The notes under the pieces are model-generated. The model searched no databases. It was not told where the DNA came from and was given only the letters and a program-made list of their open reading frames with translations. Below, one piece after another: positions 6,700 to 14,768 of a stretch of DNA of 39,227 bases. The DNA is taken from the NCBI RefSeq assembly GCF_001899645.1, contig NZ_MKVV01000094.1, forward strand, positions 1-39,227, in the 5' to 3' direction. Within the stretch, counting starts at the first letter, position 1. Each line of letters opens with the position of its first letter. Source of the DNA: Pseudonocardia sp. 73-21 (GTDB lineage Bacteria > Actinomycetota > Actinomycetes > Mycobacteriales > Pseudonocardiaceae). Position numbers and translations under genes: made by a program.

Positions 6700-7538
6700 C
6701 CGCCGTCGCGGCCTTCCTGCTGCTGGTCGTGCTGTGGGAGCTCGCCAAGCTCGTGCTCCCCGCCGACGGCGTGACCGTCGGTGGCACCCGCCTGCTCCCG
6801 CGCACCGGCGACGCCGCCATGCCCCACGTCTGGACGGTGCTGGAGCGCCTCGGCACCCCGGAGGTGGCTGGTGCCGGGTCCCGCACGGTCGGGGCCGCGG
6901 TGGCGTCCGGGGCGCTGTTCACGCTCGGGCTCGCGCTGGGCGGCCTCGTGATCGGCGGGGTGTCCGGGGTGCTGCTCGCGCTGATCATGGCCCGTTTCGG
7001 GCTGGTGCAGCGGGCGGCCCTGCCCTACGTCGTCGCGTCGCAGACGGTGCCGCTGATCGCGGTGGCTCCGCTCGTCGCGGGCTGGGGTGGGAAGATCCAC
7101 ATCCTGGGATGGGCCTGGCAGTCGTGGGCCAGCGTCATGGTGATCGCGGCCTACCTGGCGTTCTTCCCGGTCGCGGTCGGCATGCTGCGCGGGCTCACCT
7201 CGCCCGCCAAGGCCGACGTCGAGCTGTTCCGGGCGCTCGCCGCGGGCTGGTGGACCACGCTGCTGCGGCTGCGCCTGCCCGCGTCGGTGCCGCACGTCGT
7301 GCCCGCGGTCCGGCTCGCGGCCGCAGCGGCGGTGGTCGGGGCGATCGTCGCCGAGATCTCGACGGGCACCCGCGGCGGCATCGGCCGGCTGATCATCTCC
7401 TACGCGCAGGCCGCCACCGGCGACCCGTCGCAGATGTACGCCGCGATCCTCGGCGCCGCCGTGCTCGGGCTGGTCGCGGCCGCGGCGGTGGGCCTGCTGG
7501 ACGTCGGCCTGAAGAGGTACCGGGGGAGCGTGTCGTGA
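6672..7538 (+). CDS. ABC importer permease (SsuC/TauC-type), first of two
   Basis: A 288-residue inner-membrane permease of the BPD_transp_1 family with an N-terminal membrane anchor (LLTAVAAFLLLVVLWEL) and about five further helices. The cytoplasmic EAA-type coupling loop appears as 'LFRALAAGWWTTLLRLRLPASVPHVVPAVRLA', the SsuC/ThiX style seen in importers of nitrate, sulfonates, thiamine precursors and relatives. The ATG at 6672 follows AGGAG by 8 nt. It overlaps the ATPase start by 4 nt. The operon has a second, different permease, so the transporter probably works as a heterodimer. Substrate cannot be assigned from the permease. Confidence 0.85.
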   Translation: MVSRSRSLLTAVAAFLLLVVLWELAKLVLPADGVTVGGTRLLPRTGDAAMPHVWTVLERLGTPEVAGAGSRTVGAAVASGALFTLGLALGGLVIGGVSGVLLALIMARFGLVQRAALPYVVASQTVPLIAVAPLVAGWGGKIHILGWAWQSWASVMVIAAYLAFFPVAVGMLRGLTSPAKADVELFRALAAGWWTTLLRLRLPASVPHVVPAVRLAAAAAVVGAIVAEISTGTRGGIGRLIISYAQAATGDPSQMYAAILGAAVLGLVAAAAVGLLDVGLKRYRGSVS

Positions 7539-8302
7539 CGGCCGTCGAGCTGGAGGACGTCGACAAGCGGTTCGGGGAGGTCCACGCCCTCGACGGCATC
7601 GACCTGACCATCGCCGACGGCGAGTTCGTCTCGCTCATCGGGCCGTCCGGGTGCGGGAAGTCGACGCTGCTGCGCATCATCGCCGACCTGGAGCAGGCAG
7701 GAGGCGGCACGGTGCTCGTGGCCGGCAAGAGCCCGCAGCGGGCGCGGGTCGACCAGGAGTACGGCATCGCGTTCCAGGCCGCCGGGCTGCTGGAGTGGCG
7801 CACGGTGGCGGAGAACGTCGAGCTGCCGCTGCAGGTGCACGGGATGGGCAAGGCGCAGCGCCGGGCCCGGGCCGCGGAGCTGCTGGAGCTGGTCGGGCTC
7901 GCCGACTTCGCGGCGTCCCGGCCCGGGCAGCTCTCGGGCGGCATGCAGCAGCGGGTGGCCATCGCCCGCGCGCTCGCGCCCAGCCCGCGGTTGCTGCTGA
8001 TGGACGAGCCCTTCGGCGCCCTGGACGAGATGACGCGCGAGCGGATGCAGGCCGAGCTGCTGCGGCTGGCCCGCGAGACCGGCGCCGCCGTGCTGTTCGT
8101 GACCCACTCGATCCCCGAGGCCGCGGTGCTCTCGGACCGGGTGGTCGTGATGAGCCCGCGCCCCGGGAGGATCACGGAGGTCATCGGAGGCTGCCGCCCC
8201 GGCGGCGCCGTCGGCGACATCGACGACGTCCGCGAGAGCACCGCCTTCTTCGAGGCGATCACCGCGGTCCGGGAGTCCCTCCGGAAGGCCCACGGATCAT
8301 GA
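7535..8302 (+). CDS. ABC importer ATP-binding subunit
   Basis: A 255-residue nucleotide-binding subunit of the SsuB/TauB/NrtD type. Walker A is GPSGCGKST at residues 36-44, the signature is LSGGMQQR near 132, Walker B is LLLMDEPFGALDE, and the switch His sits in VTHSIPEA. The SsuB-type 'FGALDEMTR' wording supports a sulfonate/nitrate/NMT1-class importer. The GTG at 7535 lies in the GTGA overlap with the upstream permease and follows GGGGGAG. Its stop overlaps the next ATG (ATGA). The tight overlaps indicate translational coupling across the operon. Confidence 0.9.
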   Translation: MTAVELEDVDKRFGEVHALDGIDLTIADGEFVSLIGPSGCGKSTLLRIIADLEQAGGGTVLVAGKSPQRARVDQEYGIAFQAAGLLEWRTVAENVELPLQVHGMGKAQRRARAAELLELVGLADFAASRPGQLSGGMQQRVAIARALAPSPRLLLMDEPFGALDEMTRERMQAELLRLARETGAAVLFVTHSIPEAAVLSDRVVVMSPRPGRITEVIGGCRPGGAVGDIDDVRESTAFFEAITAVRESLRKAHGS

Positions 8303-9111
8303 CCGCCCCCACCGACGAGCGGCACGGTCGTCGCCCGGGTTCCGACGGGAGCGCCGTTCGTCGGAACGGATGGGTGGCGCCGGTCGCCTTCGGCGTCCTC
8401 GTGCTCCTGGTCTGGGAGGGCTTTGTCCGGCTCCTCGGCGTCCCGGCCTTCCTGCTGCCCGCGCCCACCGCGATCGGTGCGCAGATCGGCTCCCACCTCC
8501 CCGTCATCCTCGAGACCGCCGCCGTCACCGGCGGGAACGCGCTGGTGGGGCTCGTCGCCGGGTTCCTCGTCGGGGTGCTGCTGGCGCTGCTCGCGTCGGC
8601 GTCGCGGCTGGTGGCGGAGCTGACCACGCCCGTCGTACTCGCCGGGAGCGCCGTGCCGATCGTCGCGCTCGCGCCGGTGTTCACCACGATGTTCGGCTCC
8701 ACCACCGAGATCCCGCGCCGGCTCGTCGTCACCGTCGTCGTGATCGTGCCCGTGTTCGTCTCGACGGTGCGCGGGCTGCGCGCCGTGGCGCCGGTGCACG
8801 CCGACCTCATGACGTCGCTGGCCGCCACGCCCGCCCAGTTCGCGCGCTTCGTGCGCGTGCCGGGCGCGGTGCCCTACATCATCACGGGACTGCGGCTCGC
8901 CGCCCCGGCCGCGGTGATCGCGTCGATCGTCGCCGAGTACTTCGGGGGGCTGCAGAACGGGCTGGGCAGCCGCATCACCTCGGCCGCCGCCAACACCGCC
9001 TACGCGCGTGCGTGGGCCTTCGTCGCCGCCTCGATCGTCCTGGGGCTGCTGTTCTACCTGGCCGGGCTGCTGGCCGAACGGCTCGCCACCCGCGGCCGCA
9101 CCACCACCTGA
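8299..9111 (+). CDS. ABC importer permease (SsuC-type), second of two
   Basis: A 270-residue permease distinct in sequence from the first. A 25-residue charged N-terminus precedes the first membrane helix (VAFGVLVLLVWEGFVRLL). The segment 'FLLPAPTAIGAQI' is the usual SsuC N-terminal loop, and 'LAATPAQFARFVRVPGAVPYIITGLRLAAPAAV' is the coupling helix contacting the ATPase. About six helices are visible. It begins at an ATG overlapping the ATPase stop and ends 10 nt before the binding-protein gene. Two non-identical permeases with one ATPase are less common in this family than a homodimer. Confidence 0.86.
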   Translation: MTAPTDERHGRRPGSDGSAVRRNGWVAPVAFGVLVLLVWEGFVRLLGVPAFLLPAPTAIGAQIGSHLPVILETAAVTGGNALVGLVAGFLVGVLLALLASASRLVAELTTPVVLAGSAVPIVALAPVFTTMFGSTTEIPRRLVVTVVVIVPVFVSTVRGLRAVAPVHADLMTSLAATPAQFARFVRVPGAVPYIITGLRLAAPAAVIASIVAEYFGGLQNGLGSRITSAAANTAYARAWAFVAASIVLGLLFYLAGLLAERLATRGRTTT

Positions 9112-9121
9112 GGAGACCCGG

Positions 9122-10243
9122 ATGTCCCGACGAGCACTGGTCGCAGTCGCGGCCGCACTCACGTTGGCGGTCAGCGCCTGCTCCGCCACTCCTGAGGCCG
9201 CCGCTCCCGCCGCCGGCGCTCTCAAGCCCGTCTCGCTGCAGCTGCAGTGGTTCACCCAGGGCCAGTTCGCCGGATACATCGCGGCGGCGGACCAGGGCTT
9301 CTACAAGGAGCAGGGTCTCGACGTCACGATCAAGGAGGGTGGCGTCGACATCGTCCCGCAGACCGTGCTGGCGCAGGGCCAGGCCGACTACGCCATCGCC
9401 TGGGTGCCCAAGGCGCTCGCGTCGCGGGAGCAGGGCGCGGCGATCACCGACGTCGCCCAGATCTACCAGCGCTCCGGCACCCGGCAGGTGTCGTTCGCGA
9501 ACAAGGGCATCACCTCGCCCGCCCAGCTCGCCGGCAAGAAGGTGGGCAACTGGGGCTTCGGCAACGAGTTCGAGCTGTTCGCGGGCATGACCAAGGCCGG
9601 GGTCAAGCCCGGCGCGCTCGTCCAGCAGCAGTTCGACATGCAGGCCCTGCTCTCCGGCGACATCGACGCCGCGCAGGCCATGTCCTACAACGAGTACGCG
9701 CAGGTGCTGGAGGCGAACAACCCGGCCACCGGGAAGCTCTTCCAGCCGAGCGACTTCAACGTCATCAACTGGAACGACGACGGCACCGCGATGCTCCAGG
9801 ACGCGATCTGGGCCAACACCGACAAGCTCTCGGACCCCGCCTACCAGGACCAGACCACGAAGTTCATCGCCGGGTCGATCAAGGGCTGGGCCTGGTGCCG
9901 CGACAACGTGACGGCCTGCCGCGACCTCGTCGTCAAGGCCGGGTCGAAGCTCGGGGCGAGCCACCAGCTGTGGCAGATCAACGAGGTCAACAAGCTGATC
10001 TGGCCCTCGCCCGCGGCCGGTGCGGGCACGATCGACCCCGCCGCCTGGGCCCAGACGGTGAAGGTCGCCCGCACCGCCGTCAACGCCGACGGCGCCACGG
10101 TGATCACCAAGGACCCCGACGCGCAGGCGTACACCAACGACTACGTGACGAAGGCGCTGGAGATCCTCAAGGGCGGAGGAGTCGACGTCGTGGGCGCGGG
10201 CTTCCAGCCCATGACGGTGACGCTGAACCCGGGCGGCAGCTGA
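9122..10243 (+). CDS. NMT1/THI5-like substrate-binding lipoprotein
   Basis: A 373-residue periplasmic-binding-protein-like lipoprotein. A short signal peptide ends in the lipobox LAVSAC, giving Cys20 as the lipidation site. The mature part opens 'KPVSLQLQWFTQGQFAGYIA' and continues with 'DQGFYKEQGLDVTI', the NMT1/ThiY pattern for pyrimidine- or flavin-precursor binders. It also has 'NWGFGNEFELFAG' and 'AMSYNEYAQVLE', which I associate with RibY-like proteins of Chloroflexi and actinobacteria. A riboflavin- or thiamine-precursor ligand is my inference, and an aromatic or sulfonated ligand is possible. The start follows GAGGAG by 4 nt. It is the last gene of the importer operon and ends just before the 19-bp palindrome. 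Confidence 0.87.
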   Translation: MSRRALVAVAAALTLAVSACSATPEAAAPAAGALKPVSLQLQWFTQGQFAGYIAAADQGFYKEQGLDVTIKEGGVDIVPQTVLAQGQADYAIAWVPKALASREQGAAITDVAQIYQRSGTRQVSFANKGITSPAQLAGKKVGNWGFGNEFELFAGMTKAGVKPGALVQQQFDMQALLSGDIDAAQAMSYNEYAQVLEANNPATGKLFQPSDFNVINWNDDGTAMLQDAIWANTDKLSDPAYQDQTTKFIAGSIKGWAWCRDNVTACRDLVVKAGSKLGASHQLWQINEVNKLIWPSPAAGAGTIDPAAWAQTVKVARTAVNADGATVITKDPDAQAYTNDYVTKALEILKGGGVDVVGAGFQPMTVTLNPGGS

Positions 10244-10254
10244 GCCGAGCGGTC

Positions 10255-10294
10255 GTGCGCGGAAATCAGGGTCAGGACCCTGATTTCCGCGCAC
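10255..10294. terminator. Perfect 19-bp palindrome between convergent genes
   Basis: Left arm 10255-10273 (GTGCGCGGAAATCAGGGTC) and right arm 10276-10294 are exact inverted copies separated by only AG. The element follows the binding-protein stop by 11 nt and immediately adjoins the truncated 3' end of the GNAT pseudogene on the other strand. It could end transcription in both directions, though it lacks a U-tract. The outer GCGCGGAA is shared with the 22-bp dispersed repeats, so it may be part of a mobile repeat family. Confidence 0.7.
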
Positions 10295-10302
10295 GGGCCG
10301 CG

Positions 10303-11246
10303 TCAGCGGCCGGTGGCGGCCCAGCCCGCCCGCCTCGCGCGGGGTGAAGGCGTGGTCGAGCACGAGGTCGACGGCCTCGCCGACCACGCCCTCGCCCCGG
10401 GCGTCGGGGTGGGCCCAGTAGCCGATCTCCGCGCTGGTGGGATTGAGGCGGTCGTCGAGCCGGAAGATGCCGACGTCGGCCAGCATCCGGTCGTCGTCGC
10501 GGTCGGCGACCGCCCACGTGACCCCCTCGCCGAGGGATTCCGCGAGTCGCTTCGTGCGGACGAACGCGCGCGCCGCGTCGTCGGTGTCGGGGTCGGGGTC
10601 GGGGTCGGGCAGTGTGTTGAGCCAGAACCGCGTGCGCTCGTCGGAGCAGGCCTCCACGATCCGCGGGAGGTCGGCCTCGGTGTGCGGCCGGAGCCGGACG
10701 CGGGGGCCCTCGAGCACGGGCGTCGGCCACCACGTGGTGCGCGGCGTGGGGCCGTCGCCGGGCCGGAGCGACGCGTACCAGGCGTCGTGCAGCGCACCCC
10801 GCTGCGGCACCGACAGCGGCCGCTCGCCGTGGAACGTGAAGCCGCACGCGTGGGCCACCCGCCAGGACGCGAGGTTGCCGACGTTCGCCGACCGGTGCAC
10901 GACGGGGAGGCCCGCCCGCGCGGTGATGCCGCGGCCCCGCGCCCACGGCGCCGTGGCGAACCCGATGTCCGGCGGCGGCCCGGCGCGGATGTCGATGTTG
11001 CCCGCGAACCGTGGGGTGGCACCGTCGGCCGCCTCCACCGCCCGGCGGAACGCCGAACCGTCGCGCCATCCGCCGCGCACGTCCGCGTGCACCCAGCGCT
11101 ACGGCGTGCCGGCGGTCGTAGGGCACGGGGACGCTCGTCCAGCGGACGGTCTCGAGGTCGGTGGCCATCGCGACCAGCCCGTCGACGTCGGCGGGACCGT
11201 GGGCGCGCAGGGTGACGACGCCGTCGCTCAGTTCCGGTACCTCCAT
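10303..11246 (-). pseudogene. Broken GNAT-family N-acetyltransferase (two-domain)
   Basis: Reading starts at the ATG 11246 (EVPELSDGVVTLRAHGPADVD, an Acetyltransf_3 opening) and runs to about YDRRHA. There the frame breaks at 11101: removing one base restores 'HAERWVHADV', and the unshifted alternative frame meets a TAG at 11099-11101. The body then continues through the end of one GNAT domain (SANVGNLASWRVAHACGF) and a second (VRLRPHTEADLPRIVEA, EIGYWAHPDARGEGVVGEAV). A stretch is missing between 'GITARA' and 'GLPVVH', compared with relatives. The C-terminus stops at FTPREAGGLG, about 40 residues short, right at the 10255-10294 palindrome. Frameshift, internal loss and truncation together mark a real pseudogene. 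Confidence 0.75.
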
Positions 11247-11283
11247 CCCGCGATGATCGCGGGGAGCGGGCCGGCCGCGCCGG

Positions 11284-11898
11284 CTATTTCGCCGGCGCCC
11301 AGACCGCGTAGAGCGGGTCGCCCGGCCCGGGCGGCGTGCGCAGCTGGCCCCGGACCTGCCCGAACCCCTCCGACAGTGCGAAGTAGGCGTTGACGACCTG
11401 CAGGTGCTGCTCGTCGTCGGTCCGCAGCCAGCCGCGGATGGCCTTGGTGGGGAAGCAGCGGTTGGAGAACGTCACCACGAACGGCCCACCCGGCCGCAGC
11501 ACGCGCGCGACCTCGCGGAACACCGGGACCGGGTCGGTCAGGTAGTCCACCGACACGCAGCAGGTGACGGCGTCGAAGGTCGCGTCCGGGAACGGGAGCA
11601 CCGGATCGGCGTTGAGGTCGTGGACGACGTGCTCGGCCATCATCGGGTTGGCCGTCAGCTCGGAGGCGTTCATGCCCAGCCCGACCAGCCGCCGCGGCGG
11701 GTGCTCGAAGTGGGAGATCCACGACGACATGAGGTCGAGCACCTCGCCGTCGAGCCCGAGCTCGGTGTAGAGCGCGCCCACGGCGGCGATGGCCCGGGCG
11801 TCGATGTGCTCGACGAGCCGCGGCGGGCCGTAGAACACGGTGTCGGGGGAGGGGTCGTCCCGCTCGAAGAACCCCGGCGGGAACACGGCCTCGGTCAC
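11284..11898 (-). CDS. SAM-dependent methyltransferase (Methyltransf_11 type)
   Basis: A 204-residue protein whose start is 'VTEAVFPPGFFERDD' (GTG). It carries 'LDLMSSWISHF' where motif I would be, so the canonical GxGxG is degenerate, then 'VVHDLNADPVLPFPDATFDAVTCCVSVDYL' and 'VFREVARVLRPGGPFVVTFSNR', the motif II-III block of Methyltransf_11. It ends 'PLYAVWAPAK'. Members with this LMSSW form occur beside unrelated metabolic genes and their substrate is unknown. TACGGT lies 6 nt before the GTG and there is no ribosome site, so the message is probably leaderless. It lies 37 nt upstream of the GNAT pseudogene. Confidence 0.78.
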   Translation of the reverse strand: MTEAVFPPGFFERDDPSPDTVFYGPPRLVEHIDARAIAAVGALYTELGLDGEVLDLMSSWISHFEHPPRRLVGLGMNASELTANPMMAEHVVHDLNADPVLPFPDATFDAVTCCVSVDYLTDPVPVFREVARVLRPGGPFVVTFSNRCFPTKAIRGWLRTDDEQHLQVVNAYFALSEGFGQVRGQLRTPPGPGDPLYAVWAPAK

Positions 11899-11904
11899 CC
11901 GGGC

Positions 11905-11910
11905 ACCGTA
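11905..11910 (-). promoter_or_regulatory. Putative -10 box of the leaderless methyltransferase gene
   Basis: TACGGT on the minus strand, 6 nt before the GTG at 11898. The same hexamer precedes coaE at 7 nt. There is no Shine-Dalgarno sequence. Confidence 0.5.
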
Positions 11911-11938
11911 ACTCCCCCGGACCGCGCGGAGCGCGTCG

Positions 11939-12411
11939 TCAGGTCGGCACGGTGCGGCGCATGCGCGGGCCCCGGCCGATCGGCTCGCCCGCCTCGAGAG
12001 CGTTCGCCCGCGCGGCCGCCCAGCTCGCCAGGCCCGTGACGTCGAGCCGCGCGGGCACCGGGCCTCCCAGCCGCCGAGCCGCTCCGCCGCCCGCGCCAGC
12101 AGCGACACCGCGCCGCGGGTGTTGCCGCGCTGGGCGTGGGTGAGCCCGACGGCGAGCTGGGCCAGGCCCCGCCACAGCTCCCGCTCGTGGTCAGGCGCGC
12201 CCTTCCACGCCGCCTCCAGGACGTCGTGGGCGGGGAAGGGCAGGCCGTCGTCGAGGAGCCGCTGGGCCTCGGTCACGGCCTCGTCGGCGGTCAGGACGAG
12301 ATCGTCGGGCACCCGCTCCACGCCCGTGGCGCCGTGGGGCAGCGGGCGGCCCGCCGCGTCGCGGGGGCGGGCGTTGCGGGCGCGGCCCGCGGCATCCCGG
12401 TCACGTGGCAT
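11939..12411 (-). pseudogene. DUF309 protein with a single frameshift
   Basis: The ATG at 12411 follows GGTGGAGG and opens a DUF309 protein (DEAVTEAQRLLDDGLPFPAHDVLEAAW, then ERELWRGLAQLAVGLTHAQRGN, the core His/Glu helices of the family). Near 12055-12065 the frame shifts. The reading frame up to GGWEA continues in the next frame as VPARLDVTGLASWAA, RANALEAGEPIGRGPRM and a stop at 11939. One missing base would restore a complete 157-residue protein. Either a recent loss of function or an assembly error explains this. The surrounding methyltransferase is intact. DUF309 has no assigned biochemical role. Confidence 0.72.
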
Positions 12412-12428
12412 GCCTCCACCGTCGCACG

Positions 12429-13532
12429 TCAGGTCGTCGTCTCGGCCGCGGCGCTGACGCCGGCCGTCCAGCGCTCCTCGATCCGGCCGAACCGCCAGAC
12501 GCCCAGCGCCAGCAGCCACGTCGCCACGAACAGCCCGACGATCACGTAGCCGACGTGTTCCAGGTCGAGGTCGGCGACGGCGGCGAGCGGGCCCGACGTG
12601 GCGCCGACCTCGACGGCCAGCAGCTGCAGCAGCTCGATGCCGCCGATCACGAGCGCGACCATCACCGACAGCGCCGTCACCGTCAGGTTGTAGAAGACCT
12701 TCCGCACCGGCCGCAGGAACGCCCAGCCGTACGCGGCGGACATGAACACCCCGTCGGCGGTGTCGAACAGGCTCATGCCGGCGGCGAAGAGGACCGGGAT
12801 GACGAGGATCGCGTACCAGGGCAGCGCGTAGGCGGCGGCCCCGCCGGCGAGCACCAGCAGCGTCACCTCGGTGGCGGTGTCGAACCCGAGCCCGAAGATG
12901 AACCCGACGGGGAACATGTGCCACGGCCGGTTCACCGCCCGCATGACGCGCCCGAGGATGCGGGCCAGAAATCCGCGCGAGTTGAGCTGGTGCTCCAGCT
13001 CCTCCTCGTCGAGCTCCTCGGAGCGCATCCGGGCGAACACCCGGCCGATGCCGACCAGTGCCACGAGGTTGAGCAGCCCGAGCAGCAGCAGGAAGCCGCC
13101 CCCGACCAGCGTGCCGGTGAAGCCCAGCACCTGCTTGACGGTGGACGAGTCGTCGTCCAGGGCGCTGGTCAGGGTGCGGACGCCCAGCGCCAGGAACAGG
13201 CAGAGCACGAACACGACCGACGAGTGGCCGAGCGAGAACCAGAAGCCCACGCCGCGGGCCCGTTGGCCGTCACCCACGAGCTTGCGCGTGGTGTTGTCGA
13301 TGGCTGCGATGTGGTCGGCGTCGAACGCGTGGCGCATGCCGAGCAGATACGCGGTGAGGCCGAGCCCCGTGCCGAAGGCGCCCTGGGCGCCGAGCTGGTA
13401 GTCGCCCGGCACGACGAGGGCGAGCAGCACGAACCAGCCCAGCACGGTCAGCAGCAGGATGAACCCGGCCATCCCCCCGACGTGGATCCAGTCGGTGCGG
13501 TCGAAGCGCTTCGGCGCGGCCGGTGCGGTCAT
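12429..13532 (-). CDS. Nickel/cobalt permease (NicT family)
   Basis: A 367-residue integral membrane protein with about eight helices and the three NicT signatures: HAFDADHIAAIDN in helix II, LGHSSVVF, and GFDTATEVTLL. These His/Asp residues bind the metal. High-affinity Ni or Co uptake feeds urease, hydrogenase or cobalamin, and the sequence does not separate the two metals. None of these enzymes is in the window. A loop of about 20 acidic and polar residues (RSEELDEEELEHQLNS) lies between helices. The ATG at 13532 has no ribosome site and AATCCT 6 nt upstream. An imperfect inverted repeat overlaps this region and may be an operator. Confidence 0.9.
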   Translation of the reverse strand: MTAPAAPKRFDRTDWIHVGGMAGFILLLTVLGWFVLLALVVPGDYQLGAQGAFGTGLGLTAYLLGMRHAFDADHIAAIDNTTRKLVGDGQRARGVGFWFSLGHSSVVFVLCLFLALGVRTLTSALDDDSSTVKQVLGFTGTLVGGGFLLLLGLLNLVALVGIGRVFARMRSEELDEEELEHQLNSRGFLARILGRVMRAVNRPWHMFPVGFIFGLGFDTATEVTLLVLAGGAAAYALPWYAILVIPVLFAAGMSLFDTADGVFMSAAYGWAFLRPVRKVFYNLTVTALSVMVALVIGGIELLQLLAVEVGATSGPLAAVADLDLEHVGYVIVGLFVATWLLALGVWRFGRIEERWTAGVSAAAETTT

Positions 13533-13533
13533 G

Positions 13534-13549
13534 TGGCAAGGATTGCGCA
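13534..13549. promoter_or_regulatory. Candidate metal-regulator operator
   Basis: TGGCAA-GGA-TTGCGCA, an imperfect inverted repeat (GCAA-N3-TTGC core) overlapping the predicted -10 region of the nickel/cobalt permease gene. The position suits repression, but the consensus is not one I can assign to Nur, NikR or Zur with confidence. Confidence 0.25.
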
Positions 13550-13622
13550 CTTGTTCAGATGAGAGAAGGGTGCTGTCCGGAACGCCCCGAAAGTCCCGAT
13601 CCGCAGGCCGGAGACCCTTCCG

Positions 13623-13628
13623 CATACT
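13623..13628 (+). promoter_or_regulatory. Putative -10 box of the leaderless dipeptidase gene
   Basis: CATACT, then 6 nt, then the ATG at 13635. The same hexamer and spacer precede aroE. The 101-bp gap to the divergent permease gene carries both promoters. Confidence 0.5.
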
Positions 13629-13634
13629 GGCCAG

Positions 13635-14768
13635 ATGACCGTGTACGAACGCGCGCGGGCGCTCCTCGAGTCCACCCCCCTCGTCGACGGGCACAACGAC
13701 CTGCCGTGGGCCCTGCGCGAGCTGGGCGGCCCCGATCCCGTCACGGCGGTGGCGCGCACCGACATCGCCTCCCGGGTCGCCGCGCTGCAGACCGACATCC
13801 CGCGGTTGCGGGAAGGCCGGGTCGGCGTGCAGTTCTGGTCGGTGTTCGTGCCGTGCTCGCTGGCGGGCCCGGAGGCCATGGCCGCCGTGCTGGAGCAGGT
13901 GGAGCTCGTGCGGCTGCTCACCGAGGCCTACCCGGACGACCTCGCGCTCGCGACCACCGCGGGCGTCGCCCGGGCCGGGTTCGACGGCGGCCGCGTCGGG
14001 TCCCTGCTCGGCGCCGAGGGCGGCCACTGCATCGACGGCTCGCTCGAGCACCTGCGCACGCTGGGGGATCTCGGCGTCCGCTACATGACGCTGACGCACA
14101 ACCTCAACACCGGCTGGGCCGACTCGGCCACCGACGAGCCCGTGCACGGCGGGCTCTCGGACTTCGGCCACGAGGTCGTGCGCGAGATGAACCGGATCGG
14201 GATGCTCGTGGACCTCTCCCACGTCGCCGCCACCACCATGCGCGATGCGCTGGCCACCACCACGCGCCCCATCGTGTTCACGCACTCCTCGTGCCGCGCG
14301 GTCACCGACCACCCCCGCAACGTCCCGGACGAGGTGCTCGCCGCCCTGCCCGGCAACGGCGGCGTCTGCATGGTGACGTTCGTGCCCCGCTTCGTCTCGT
14401 CGGCGGCGGCCGACTGGGACCGGGAGCTGCAGACGTCCATGGAGGCCGCCGGGATCGACCACCGCGATCTCACCGCGCGCGGCGCGTTCGAGGCGGCGTG
14501 GACCGGGCCGCTGTGCCCGTCCGCGACGCTCGACGACGTGGTCCGGCACGTCGAGCACGCCCGCGAGGTGGCCGGGATCGACCACATCGGCATCGGCGGT
14601 GACTTCGACGGCACGCCGGAGCTGCCCGTCGGCCTGGAGGACGTCTCCTGCTACCCGGCGCTCGTCGCGGCCCTGATGGAGCGGGGCTGGAGCGACGAGG
14701 ACTGCGCGAAGCTCGCCGGCCGCAACGCCCTGCGCGCGCTGGCCGACGCCGAGGTGTCCGGCGGGTGA
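13635..14768 (+). CDS. Membrane dipeptidase (peptidase family M19)
   Basis: A 377-residue TIM-barrel dizinc dipeptidase. The HxD pair is in VDGHNDLPW (His20, Asp22), followed by GAEGGHCIDG (bridging Glu), DLSHVAATTM, HSSCRAVTDHPRN (metal-binding His) and GIGGDFDG (substrate-binding Asp). Relatives hydrolyse dipeptides, some with D-residues or beta-lactam rings. Despite the family name no signal peptide or anchor is visible, so a cytoplasmic enzyme is likely. It may recycle peptidoglycan or dietary dipeptides. The stop overlaps the GTG of the next gene by 4 nt, so the two are co-translated. Confidence 0.9.
   Translation: MTVYERARALLESTPLVDGHNDLPWALRELGGPDPVTAVARTDIASRVAALQTDIPRLREGRVGVQFWSVFVPCSLAGPEAMAAVLEQVELVRLLTEAYPDDLALATTAGVARAGFDGGRVGSLLGAEGGHCIDGSLEHLRTLGDLGVRYMTLTHNLNTGWADSATDEPVHGGLSDFGHEVVREMNRIGMLVDLSHVAATTMRDALATTTRPIVFTHSSCRAVTDHPRNVPDEVLAALPGNGGVCMVTFVPRFVSSAAADWDRELQTSMEAAGIDHRDLTARGAFEAAWTGPLCPSATLDDVVRHVEHAREVAGIDHIGIGGDFDGTPELPVGLEDVSCYPALVAALMERGWSDEDCAKLAGRNALRALADAEVSGG

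Noticed and set aside
7393..9279. A 628-codon minus-strand ORF across the importer genes
   Set aside because: Arg/Gly/Ala/Ser-rich translation with no domain, lying antisense to an overlapping, well-supported ABC operon. It is a frame artefact of high GC.
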